A DNA stretch of 64,000 nucleotides, taken from contig QBZX01000004.1 in assembly GCA_003282175.1 (NCBI GenBank), positions 1 to 64,000 on the forward strand. Reading direction: 5' to 3'. The notes under the pieces were generated by a model. It was not told the DNA's origin. It saw only the letters and a program-made list of their open reading frames with translations, and ran no database searches. Below are positions 1-7,610 of this stretch, piece after piece; positions within the stretch are counted from its first letter, which is position 1; each line of letters begins with the position of its first letter. A program made the position numbers and the translations under genes. Source of the stretch: Pelagibacteraceae bacterium AG-337-G06. GTDB lineage: Bacteria > Pseudomonadota > Alphaproteobacteria > Pelagibacterales > AG-422-B15.

Positions 1-1200
1 TTTTAATTCATTATCCGTATCCAGTACTGTTTCAAAGTCTAGATCAGATTCCCATACTTTCATGGCATTTCGCTGAACAATTTTATAGGCCTTTTCTCGA
101 GACAACCCTTTTTGAGTCATGGCGAGCTTGAAGCCTTCTGACATAGGTAGTTTTCTTAGCTTATCTAAATTAGCTCTCATATTTTTAGGATAAACAACAA
201 GGTTTGCGATTACATTATTCAAACGTGCTAGTGCAAAATCAATGATGATATTAGCATCAGGAGCCATAATTCTTTCCACACTCGAGTGCGAGATATCTCT
301 TTCATGCCATAAGGAGACATTTTCAAGGGCAGGTATTGTATAGCCTCGAATTAATCTTGAAAGGCCAGTTAAGTTTTCAGTTAATACAGGATTTCTTTTA
401 TGTGGCATGGCAGATGATCCTTTTTGACCTTTTGAAAAAAATTCTTCGACTTCAAGAACCTCTGTTCTTTGCAAATGTCTGATTTCAGTAGCAAGACGTT
501 CAATTGAGCTGGCAATAATTCCAAGAGTACTGAAATAAACAGCGTGTCGGTCACGTGGGATAACTTGAGTAGATATAGTTTCAGCTTTCACGCCTAATTT
601 TTTTGCAACAAACTGTTCAACGCGAGGGTCTATGTTGGCATAATTGCCTACAGCACCTGAAATTGCGCACACAGATATTTCTTCTGTTGCCCTGTTGAAA
701 CGCGCGCGATTTCGTTCAAACTCTGCATAGAAGTTAGCTATTTTTACACCAAAGGTTGTTGGTTCTGCATGAATACCATGGCTTCTTCCGATACAAGGCG
801 TATTTTTGTATTTGAGAGCTATTTTTTTGAGTGATTTAAGAAGCTGAGCCATTTCTTTTTCAATGATTTTAGATGACTGCATGAGCTGTATATTGAATGC
901 TGTATCTAAAATATCTGATGAGGTTAAGCCTTGATGAAGAAAACGTGCAGGCGGTCCAGCGTATTCTGATATAGACGTAAGAAATGCTATCACATCGTGT
1001 TTTACTTTCTTTTCAATAGTATCAATTCTCTTTTCATTTATTTTAGCTTTTGACCTAATTTTTTTACTTGTACCCTTTGGAACAGTTCCCAATTTTTCCA
1101 TAGCTTCACAAGCATACAGTTCAATATCGAGCCAAATTTTAAATCTTGATTTAGAACTCCAGATATCAGTCATGGGAGATCTTGAATATCGAGGGATCAT
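1..1200 (-). CDS. purB: Adenylosuccinate lyase, C-terminus cut by the window edge
   Basis: Catalyses two steps of purine synthesis: SAICAR to AICAR plus fumarate, and adenylosuccinate to AMP plus fumarate; cytosolic homotetramer. Translation from the ATG at 1198-1200 gives 400 codons with no stop, beginning MIPRYSRSPM. The fumarase/aspartase-superfamily signature SSAMPHKRNP is present, as are GLTSSDILDT and GRSHGIHAEPT, which carry the family's catalytic residues. The usual length is about 430 residues, so only a short C-terminal piece lies outside the window. It is downstream of map with a 24-bp gap, so sfsA-map-purB probably form one minus-strand unit. Confidence 0.96.
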   Translation of the reverse strand, partial: MIPRYSRSPMTDIWSSKSRFKIWLDIELYACEAMEKLGTVPKGTSKKIRSKAKINEKRIDTIEKKVKHDVIAFLTSISEYAGPPARFLHQGLTSSDILDTAFNIQLMQSSKIIEKEMAQLLKSLKKIALKYKNTPCIGRSHGIHAEPTTFGVKIANFYAEFERNRARFNRATEEISVCAISGAVGNYANIDPRVEQFVAKKLGVKAETISTQVIPRDRHAVYFSTLGIIASSIERLATEIRHLQRTEVLEVEEFFSKGQKGSSAMPHKRNPVLTENLTGLSRLIRGYTIPALENVSLWHERDISHSSVERIMAPDANIIIDFALARLNNVIANLVVYPKNMRANLDKLRKLPMSEGFKLAMTQKGLSREKAYKIVQRNAMKVWESDLDFETVLDTDNELK

Positions 1201-1224
1201 ATAAATACTTTTTTAATCTTTAAT

Positions 1225-1995
1225 TTATGGTTTATCAAGCCCTGCGGGAGATTTAGTAAAAATTTCAAATCCCTCTTTGGTTATTCCAATACTATGCTCA
1301 AATTGAGCAGATAAACTCTTATCTTTTGTTACAGCTGTCCATCCATCCTTCAGCATTCTTACATGATAGTTGCCGACATTAATCATGGGTTCCACAGTGA
1401 AGAACATGCCTTCTTCAATTTGATTGCCGGTATTTTTTTCGCCGTAGTGCAATATGTTTGGAAATTCATGAAAGACTTTGCCGAGTCCATGTCCACAAAA
1501 ATCTCTAACAACACTATAATTCTGTTTTTCAGCATAACTCTGAATTGCATAACCAATATCGCCAAAACGGGCATTCGGACCCGATGCTTTAATTCCTTCA
1601 TGCATTGACTCAAAAGTGCAATCAATTAATTTCTGTGCTTTTGCATTAATTTTGCCTACAGGAAACATCCGACTGGTATCTCCATGCCAACCATCAACGA
1701 TAACAGTTACATCAATGTTAACGATATCTCCTTCCTCTAATATTCTAGAAGATGGAATTCCATGACAAATGACATGGTTAATTGATGTACAAATAGACTT
1801 TGGAAAGCCCTTATAAAATAAGGGAGCAATCAAGCCACCATTTTTTGTTATGAACTCGAAAGCGAAGTAATCAAGTTCGTCTGTCGACACTCCAGGCTTT
1901 ACATGATCGACCAAAAGATCAAGAGTGGATGCAGCTAAATTGCCAGCTTTTCGCATTCCTTCAAAGTCTTTACTTTTATGCAATGTATTATTCAT
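1225..1995 (-). CDS. map: Methionine aminopeptidase, type I
   Basis: Removes the initiator methionine from nascent proteins in the cytosol. The 256-residue length is typical of bacterial type I enzymes. All five metal ligands of the family are in place (D95, D106, H169, E202, E233), together with the substrate-binding H78 in the ICHGIP motif. There is no N-terminal zinc-finger extension. Its start overlaps the end of sfsA by 8 bp, which suggests translational coupling, and purB follows. Confidence 0.97.
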   Translation of the reverse strand: MNNTLHKSKDFEGMRKAGNLAASTLDLLVDHVKPGVSTDELDYFAFEFITKNGGLIAPLFYKGFPKSICTSINHVICHGIPSSRILEEGDIVNIDVTVIVDGWHGDTSRMFPVGKINAKAQKLIDCTFESMHEGIKASGPNARFGDIGYAIQSYAEKQNYSVVRDFCGHGLGKVFHEFPNILHYGEKNTGNQIEEGMFFTVEPMINVGNYHVRMLKDGWTAVTKDKSLSAQFEHSIGITKEGFEIFTKSPAGLDKP

Positions 1996-2695
1996 TAATG
2001 AGTTTTATTTTTTTATTTACACGAATTTGGTCACTTTCAAAAGAACAGTTATAACATATTATTTCTACTCCCTTTTTTATGACTGCTTTAAAGTTGTCAT
2101 AGTATATCTGATCAATATCATTTGCGATTTGAAATTTTTTACAATCATCCCTTTGAATGAGAAATAACATAACTGCTCTTGTATTTTTGCTGGGCAGATG
2201 AGAGAGTTCAATCAAATGTTTGGAGCCTCTGTCAGTAATTGCATCTGGAAATTCAGCCGTTTCCTTTTTTCTTGATAAGGTTACATTTTTTACCTCTACA
2301 AAAGTTTGTTTAGCTCCATCACTCAATAGAAAATCAATTCTAGAGTTGGTTCCGTATTTAACTTCTCTTTTAAATGTATCGTATTTACCAAATTCAGGAA
2401 TTAGATGCTTTTTGATTGCGTCTTCTACAATTCTATTAGCTTTATGTGTATTAATTCCTACACTTGCGCTTCCAGATTTTATAATTTCAAGCGTATATTT
2501 AAGTTTGCGCTTTGGATTATCTGCTTTTGTCACCAAAACAGGATTGCCTTTATCAAGAAGACCTTGCATGGAACCCGTATTGGGGCAATGTGCAGTTATA
2601 ACTTCATTATTATTATCAAGTTGAATATCTGCAAAAAATCTCTTATACCTTTTAATCAATCTCCCTGAGATATATTGACTAGCAATTTTTGACAT
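1988..2695 (-). CDS. sfsA: SfsA family protein (sugar fermentation stimulation protein homologue)
   Basis: The 235-residue protein matches the SfsA family over its whole length: an N-terminal OB-like part with HCPNTGSM, then a nuclease-like core with RIDFLL and VEVKNVTL (residues about 120-145), and FPDAITDRGSKHL. The name comes from an E. coli maltose phenotype; the core resembles PD-(D/E)XK nucleases, with D and ExK visible here, but the biochemical role is not settled. It is first in a minus-strand unit with map and purB. Its ATG is only 6 bp from the divergent CinA-like start, so its promoter must lie inside that gene. Confidence 0.93.
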   Translation of the reverse strand: MSKIASQYISGRLIKRYKRFFADIQLDNNNEVITAHCPNTGSMQGLLDKGNPVLVTKADNPKRKLKYTLEIIKSGSASVGINTHKANRIVEDAIKKHLIPEFGKYDTFKREVKYGTNSRIDFLLSDGAKQTFVEVKNVTLSRKKETAEFPDAITDRGSKHLIELSHLPSKNTRAVMLFLIQRDDCKKFQIANDIDQIYYDNFKAVIKKGVEIICYNCSFESDQIRVNKKIKLINE

Positions 2696-2701
2696 GGTTT
2701 T

Positions 2702-3424
2702 ATGAAAGCATCACTTATAATTATTGGTAACGAAATTTTATCCGGACGTACGCAAGATAAGAATCTATCATATCTCGCAAATTGGTTGAATGAAATAGGA
2801 ATTCAACTAGTAGAAGTAAGGGTAATTAGAGATGAGGAAGAAATAGTTGTTGAGACCGTTAACTATCTCAGATCAACTTACAATTATGTATTTACGACGG
2901 GCGGCATAGGGCCTACACACGACGATATTACTTCTTTTTGTATCGCCAAAGCTTTTGGAGTTGAATTAGAGGTCAATTCAGGAGCATTAGGTATTTTAAA
3001 GGAGTATTATAAAGACGGAGAATTGACTGATGCAAGAATGAAAATGACCAAAATGCCTGTAGGCTCTGAGCTTATTGAGAACCCAGTGAGTAGAGCGCCT
3101 GGTTTTAAAATGGACAATGTATTTGTATTGGCTGGAATCCCAAGTATCATGCAGGGCATGCTAGAAGGGGCGAGAAAGCACCTAACTGTTGGTGAAGTAG
3201 TGAAGTCTAAGTCAATTGATGTTTTTACTCCCGAAAGCAATGTCGCTGACGCATTGACTGGTCTACAGAATAAATATTCAGAAGTTGAAATAGGTAGTTA
3301 CCCATTTAACAAAGAAAATCGCTTCGGAACATCTGTGGTAATGCGTTCATCTGATGAAGTAAGGCTTGATAATTGTGAGTCAGATTTGAAGGAATTATTG
3401 AAAAATTATGATACTAAGTATTAA
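2702..3424 (+). CDS. CinA-like molybdopterin-binding-domain protein
   Basis: A 240-residue protein of the COG1058 type: the N-terminal two thirds is a MoaB/Mog-like domain with IGNEILSGRTQD and TTGGIGPTHDD, which bind a nucleotide or pterin in relatives. The C-terminal amidase domain of full-length CinA is absent. In characterised relatives this domain acts as an ADP-ribose pyrophosphatase connected to NAD recycling; that role here is inference. The ATG is chosen because the protein begins directly at the first beta strand (MKASLIIIG). No Shine-Dalgarno sequence is visible. Confidence 0.88.
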   Translation: MKASLIIIGNEILSGRTQDKNLSYLANWLNEIGIQLVEVRVIRDEEEIVVETVNYLRSTYNYVFTTGGIGPTHDDITSFCIAKAFGVELEVNSGALGILKEYYKDGELTDARMKMTKMPVGSELIENPVSRAPGFKMDNVFVLAGIPSIMQGMLEGARKHLTVGEVVKSKSIDVFTPESNVADALTGLQNKYSEVEIGSYPFNKENRFGTSVVMRSSDEVRLDNCESDLKELLKNYDTKY

Positions 3425-3485
3425 TAATTTTTATCCACAAACATCTAAACTGCTGATTTAATTATATTTTATTAGTTTTTTCTAC

Positions 3486-3514
3486 TTTACTTAACCCGGT
3501 TTCTCAATGATAAT
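3486..3514 (+). promoter_or_regulatory. Candidate sigma-70 promoter of the proteorhodopsin gene
   Basis: TTTACT (3486-3491), a 17-bp spacer and GATAAT (3509-3514) lie 34 bp before the proteorhodopsin ATG. Four of six and five of six positions match consensus. A start site near 3521 would leave a short leader that ends in a good Shine-Dalgarno sequence. Prediction from sequence only. Confidence 0.45.
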
Positions 3515-3548
3515 TGCGTAATTTTATAAAATTAAGGGGAATATAACA

Positions 3549-4241
3549 ATGAAAGTATTAATGCTTAATCCCGGAGATCACGTAGCCATATCGTTTTGGT
3601 TAATCTCTATGGCCATGGTTGCAGCTACAGCTTTCTTCTTTCTTGAAAGAGACAGAGTAGCAGCGAGATGGAAGACGTCCCTCACAGTAGCTGGTTTGGT
3701 TACTGGTGTTGCGGCGTGGCACTACTTCTACATGAGAGGCGTATGGGTTGCTACTGGTGACTCACCAACAGTTCTTAGATATATTGACTGGTTGATCACA
3801 GTGCCTCTGCAAATTGTAGAGTTCTACGTAATTCTTGCGGCAATGACTGCTGTTGCTTCTGGTTTATTCTGGAGACTATTAATCGCATCAATAGTGATGT
3901 TAGTTGGTGGTTATCTAGGTGAAGTTGGAGCGATGAATGTAACGCTAGCCTTCGTAATAGGAATGGCTGGATGGTTATATATCATCTATGAAATTTTTGC
4001 AGGAGAAGCAAGCAAGGCAAGTGCTGGTAGTGGAAACGCTGCTGGTCAAACTGCGTTTAACGCGTTGAGATTGATCGTTACAGTAGGTTGGGCGATTTAT
4101 CCAATAGGTTATGCAGTAGGTTACTTTGGTGGCGGCGTAGACGCTGGATCACTGAACTTGATCTATAACCTTGCTGACTTTGTTAACAAAATTGCATTCG
4201 GTATGGCTATTTATGTAGCTGCAGTATCAGACAGCAATTAA
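3549..4241 (+). CDS. Proteorhodopsin, blue-absorbing proton-pump type
   Basis: Retinal-binding seven-helix inner-membrane protein of 230 residues. Helix C reads RYIDWLITVPLQIVEF: D80 (Schiff-base proton acceptor), T84 and E91 (proton donor) give the D-T-E set of outward proton pumps. Q88 sits at the tuning position equal to residue 105 of the first described proteorhodopsin, where Gln gives blue and Leu gives green absorption. H58 pairs with the acceptor, and K214 in helix G (FVNKIAFG) is the retinal Schiff-base lysine. All these residues share a constant offset of 17 from the reference numbering. The N-terminus starts just before helix A, so no cleavable signal peptide is present; an in-frame stop at 3519-3521 excludes an upstream start, and AAGGGGA at 3534-3540 is a good ribosome-binding site. 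No retinal-synthesis genes are nearby. The gene looks more GC-rich than its surroundings. Confidence 0.98.
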   Translation: MKVLMLNPGDHVAISFWLISMAMVAATAFFFLERDRVAARWKTSLTVAGLVTGVAAWHYFYMRGVWVATGDSPTVLRYIDWLITVPLQIVEFYVILAAMTAVASGLFWRLLIASIVMLVGGYLGEVGAMNVTLAFVIGMAGWLYIIYEIFAGEASKASAGSGNAAGQTAFNALRLIVTVGWAIYPIGYAVGYFGGGVDAGSLNLIYNLADFVNKIAFGMAIYVAAVSDSN

Positions 4242-4265
4242 GTTTCTGCAAAGCAGATAATAAAA

Positions 4266-4289
4266 GGGGCCTTCGGGCCCCTTTTTTTT
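4266..4289 (+). terminator. Rho-independent terminator after proteorhodopsin
   Basis: A perfect six-base-pair stem GGGGCC/GGCCCC closed by a TTCG tetraloop and followed by eight T residues, 24 bp after the proteorhodopsin stop. It is the strongest terminator in the window and isolates the rhodopsin as a single-gene transcript. Confidence 0.95.
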
Positions 4290-4348
4290 ATCCGAAGTAT
4301 TAAAGAACTAGTAGTTAATTAAATTAATAGTTATAAATTAAAACAATT

Positions 4349-4436
4349 GGCCTCATGGCGGAATTGGTAGACGCAAAGGACTTAAAATCCTTTGGGATTT
4401 ATTCCCGTCCCGGTTCGAGTCCGGGTGAGGCCACCA
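4349..4436 (+). tRNA. tRNA-Leu (anticodon UAA)
   Basis: The acceptor stem GGCCTCA pairs with TGAGGCC; there is a D-arm GCG...CGC, the anticodon loop CTTAAAA with anticodon TAA, a long variable arm typical of tRNA-Leu, and the T-arm CCCGG-TTCGAGT-CCGGG. A CCA end is encoded (4434-4436). It lies between the rhodopsin terminator and the convergent nadK. Confidence 0.97.
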
Positions 4437-4439
4437 AAA

Positions 4440-5207
4440 CTAAAATTTAAATTGCTCGTTCAATATTCGTTCATCAAATGAGTGATCTTTATCAAATAAT
4501 AATTGAATTATTTGGCTTTCATTTTGATGAACTTCGACAGATTTAACATCTCTAAATTCAGTACTATCCGCTACAGCACTTACTGGTCTTTTTTCACCTT
4601 CTATAATTTCAAATTTTACTCTGGATTTATTATTTAATATTGCCCCTTTCCATCTTCTGGGTCTAAATGCGCTAATAGGCGTGAGCGCTAAAACAGCAGC
4701 ATTGATTGGGAGAATTGGCCCGTGCGCAGACAAGTTATATGCAGTGCTTCCAGAGGGTGTAGAAATCAAGACTCCATCACAAATTAATTCATCTAAACGA
4801 ACTTTATCATCAATTGAGATTTTTATTTTTGATGCTTGATGAGTTTCTCTTAGAAGAGATACTTCATTTATTGCAATTGCTTCATGGCTGCTTCCATCTA
4901 CGCTTCGCACCTTCATTGATAATGGTGTGATCTCAATTGATTGTGATAAGTTGATTCTTTTGATTAAGTCATCTTTATTTGAGGCATTCATCAAAAAGCC
5001 AACACTACCATAATTTAAACCAAAGAGAGGCAAATTTTGCGACATATGACTTTTTATAGCCTCAAGCATAAAACCATCACCACCCAATACAACGATAACA
5101 TCTGCATTATCTAATGAGTTTGTACCGTACTGTTCTTCCAAAACCTTTTTTTGTTCAATAGCTTCATTATTACTAGACGCCAAAAAAACTGGTTTATTCA
5201 AATTCAT
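4440..5207 (-). CDS. nadK: NAD kinase
   Basis: Phosphorylates NAD to NADP with ATP, setting the NADP pool in the cytosol. The 255-residue protein has the family GGDG motif (G42-G45), NYGSVGFLMN, and the substrate-binding stretch STPSGSTAYNLSAHGP followed by LTPISAF. The length matches compact alphaproteobacterial NadK. It is convergent with tRNA-Leu, 3 bp from its CCA end, and divergent from glpK with 79 bp between the two starts. Confidence 0.95.
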   Translation of the reverse strand: MNLNKPVFLASSNNEAIEQKKVLEEQYGTNSLDNADVIVVLGGDGFMLEAIKSHMSQNLPLFGLNYGSVGFLMNASNKDDLIKRINLSQSIEITPLSMKVRSVDGSSHEAIAINEVSLLRETHQASKIKISIDDKVRLDELICDGVLISTPSGSTAYNLSAHGPILPINAAVLALTPISAFRPRRWKGAILNNKSRVKFEIIEGEKRPVSAVADSTEFRDVKSVEVHQNESQIIQLLFDKDHSFDERILNEQFKF

Positions 5208-5286
5208 ATTAATTTGCCTACTAAAAAGTAATTCTTTATCTTAAAATACCCATTAATTGAACATCAAAATTAATAAATAAGTACAT

Positions 5287-6780
5287 ATGTCATTAAGTGG
5301 TTATATTCTCTCAATAGATCAAGGGACAACTAGTTCAAGAGCCTTAATTTTAAATGAATTAGGCCAAATACTCGCTCAAAAAAATATTGAGTTTAAGCAA
5401 TTTTATCCAGAAAACGGTTGGGTTGAGCATGATCCAGTCGAAATATTTAAAACAACAACAGACGCCGTCAATAATGTTTTAGCAGAGCTTGAAATTAAAG
5501 CGCAGGATATTGCCGTGGCCGGCATAACCAATCAAAGGGAAACAATTGTGGCTTGGGATAAATCAACTGGAAAACCAATTTACAATGCCATTGTATGGCA
5601 AGATAGACGAACTGAAAATTATTGTAATGAGCTCAAAGAAAAAAATCTCACACACATCATTCAATTAAAAACGGGATTAGTCATAGATCCATATTTTTCT
5701 GCCACAAAAATTAAATGGATAATAGAAAATATTAAGGAAGCAAAAGAATGTCTCAACAAAGGGAACTTATTAATTGGAACAATCGATACATGGTTGATAT
5801 GGAATTTTACCAAAGGATCAGAACATTCTACCGATGTAACAAATGCATCCAGAACAATGCTCTACAATATTTCTGATGATCAATGGGATGAAGAGTTATT
5901 AGAAATATTTGATCTACCAAAGAGTATACTTCCTGATGTTAAAAATTCAGTTGATGATTTTGGTACAATTGCATCTGAATTTTTTGGAAATGAAATTCAA
6001 ATTGGAGGAGTTGCCGGAGACCAGCAAGCAGCTTCTGTTGGTCAATCTTGCTTTGAAGAAGGTATGGTAAAATCAACTTACGGTACGGGTTGTTTTTTAC
6101 TTATGAATACGGGGAGTAATATTATAAATTCTCAATCAAACCTTCTTTCCACAGTAGCTTATAATATAAAGGGAAAAAAAGATTACGCAATCGAAGGCAG
6201 TATATTTAACGCTGGAACAGTTGTGCAATGGATGCGTGATGAATTAGAATTTTTTAAAAATGCTTCAGAGGTTGAAAGCTTGGCCAGTAAAAGTTCTAAT
6301 GATATTTATTTCGTAACTGCATTTACTGGATTAGGGGCACCTTATTGGAGGTCGGATATTAGAGGTCAAATTTCAGGTATTACAAGAGATACCTCAAAAG
6401 CTGATATAGCCATGGCGGCTCTTAAATCTATTTGTTTTCAAACTAGAGATTTATTTGAGTGTCTCTTGAATGACTCAAATCTCTCTAGAGATAAGTTTAT
6501 AATTCGTGTTGACGGAGGAATGACAAATAACAATATGATGATGCAATTTTTGTCTGATATTCTTCAGGTTAAAATAGAAAGACCTGCGAACCAAGAGTCT
6601 ACTGCAATCGGAGCGGCATATTTAGCTGGTATGTATAGCGGTATTTACAAAGATGTTGCAGACATAGAAAAATTATGGAAAACTGATCGAATATTTGAGC
6701 CAAATATTGCAATTGATCAAGCTGAACAATTTTATGATGGCTGGAAAAAAACAATAGAAAGACTAATAAGCAATGGTTGA
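5287..6780 (+). CDS. glpK: Glycerol kinase
   Basis: Converts glycerol and ATP to glycerol 3-phosphate; a FGGY-family carbohydrate kinase. At 497 residues it is full length. Visible family features are SIDQGTTSSRALI at the N-terminus (phosphate loop), AGITNQRET, the WQDRRT substrate motif and DGGMTNNNMMMQFLSD in the C-terminal ATPase half. No glycerol facilitator or glycerol-3-phosphate dehydrogenase is encoded nearby. The stop overlaps the start of the aldolase-family gene by 8 bp, so the two are probably co-translated. Confidence 0.96.
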   Translation: MSLSGYILSIDQGTTSSRALILNELGQILAQKNIEFKQFYPENGWVEHDPVEIFKTTTDAVNNVLAELEIKAQDIAVAGITNQRETIVAWDKSTGKPIYNAIVWQDRRTENYCNELKEKNLTHIIQLKTGLVIDPYFSATKIKWIIENIKEAKECLNKGNLLIGTIDTWLIWNFTKGSEHSTDVTNASRTMLYNISDDQWDEELLEIFDLPKSILPDVKNSVDDFGTIASEFFGNEIQIGGVAGDQQAASVGQSCFEEGMVKSTYGTGCFLLMNTGSNIINSQSNLLSTVAYNIKGKKDYAIEGSIFNAGTVVQWMRDELEFFKNASEVESLASKSSNDIYFVTAFTGLGAPYWRSDIRGQISGITRDTSKADIAMAALKSICFQTRDLFECLLNDSNLSRDKFIIRVDGGMTNNNMMMQFLSDILQVKIERPANQESTAIGAAYLAGMYSGIYKDVADIEKLWKTDRIFEPNIAIDQAEQFYDGWKKTIERLISNG

Positions 6781-7519
6781 CGTTAAAAGCAAAGTTTCTC
6801 AAGAAGAATGGCAAGCAAGACAAGATCTCGCTGCTTTTTATAGAACTGTCCCGTACTTTAAATGGGATGATTTAATTTTTACTCACATTTCAGCAAAAGT
6901 TCCTGGTACAGAAGATGAATTTTTAATTAATCCTTACGGATTTCTTTTTGACGAAATTACAGCATCGAATTTAGTAAAGGTCGACCTCAAAGGAAAAATT
7001 CTAAGTGATACAAATAATTTTATCAATCCTGCAGGTTTCACAATACATAGCGCAATTCACGAAGCACGAGAAGATGCTCATTGCATAGTGCATCTACATT
7101 CTAACGACGGCGTTGCGGTCGCCTCGTTAAAAGATGGGTTATTGCCATTGTCGCAAACTGGTATGCTAGTTAGAAGTCAAATTTCTTATCATGACTATGA
7201 GGGCGTTGCCTTGTTTGATGAAGAAAAAGAACGACTTGTAAAAGATTTGGGTCAAGAAAAACTAATGATCCTAAGAAATCATGGAACACTCGCCATTGGA
7301 AAAAATGTTGCCGAGGCATTTACAAATATATATTTTTTAGAAAAGGCATGTAGCTATCAAGTCAGAGCCATGTCAGGTAACCTTGAATTAAATTATCCTT
7401 CTGATGAGGCCATTGAGACAACAAAACAACAAGGTCAAGGCAGGGAAATGGCTGCTGCTTTATTGTGGCCAGCGGTCAAACGAAAGATGGAGTCATTAGA
7501 TCCATCTTTTATGAATTAG
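6773..7519 (+). CDS. Class II aldolase/adducin family protein
   Basis: The 248-residue protein has the class II aldolase head-domain fold. The zinc ligands are visible as H107 and H109 in IVHLHSNDG and H170 in LRNHGTLAIG. Family members include fuculose- and rhamnulose-phosphate aldolases and many uncharacterised proteins of about this length with the leading motif RVPYFKWDDL-like. The substrate cannot be assigned. It overlaps glpK by 8 bp, so its substrate may be connected to triose or glycerol metabolism; that link is only positional. Confidence 0.85.
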   Translation: MVDVKSKVSQEEWQARQDLAAFYRTVPYFKWDDLIFTHISAKVPGTEDEFLINPYGFLFDEITASNLVKVDLKGKILSDTNNFINPAGFTIHSAIHEAREDAHCIVHLHSNDGVAVASLKDGLLPLSQTGMLVRSQISYHDYEGVALFDEEKERLVKDLGQEKLMILRNHGTLAIGKNVAEAFTNIYFLEKACSYQVRAMSGNLELNYPSDEAIETTKQQGQGREMAAALLWPAVKRKMESLDPSFMN

Positions 7520-7532
7520 AATTGGATTATAA

Positions 7533-7561
7533 TTGACGTCTCTTCCAATAAAAGACATAGT
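7533..7561 (+). promoter_or_regulatory. Candidate promoter of the formate dehydrogenase gene
   Basis: TTGACG (7533-7538), a 17-bp spacer and CATAGT (7556-7561). The minus-35 matches five of six positions and the minus-10 four of six. It lies in the 91-bp gap before the formate dehydrogenase gene, which also has a clear GGAG ribosome-binding site at 7601-7604. Confidence 0.4.
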
Positions 7562-7610
7562 CTCACTCGAAAAAATTAAGTATTTAAGATATACGTTATA
7601 GGAGAAAATA

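Noticed and set aside
2689-2721. Perfect TTGACA and TATAAT boxes at the start of the CinA-like gene
   Set aside because: The spacer is 21 bp, and transcription would start inside the gene with no suitable downstream start codon.
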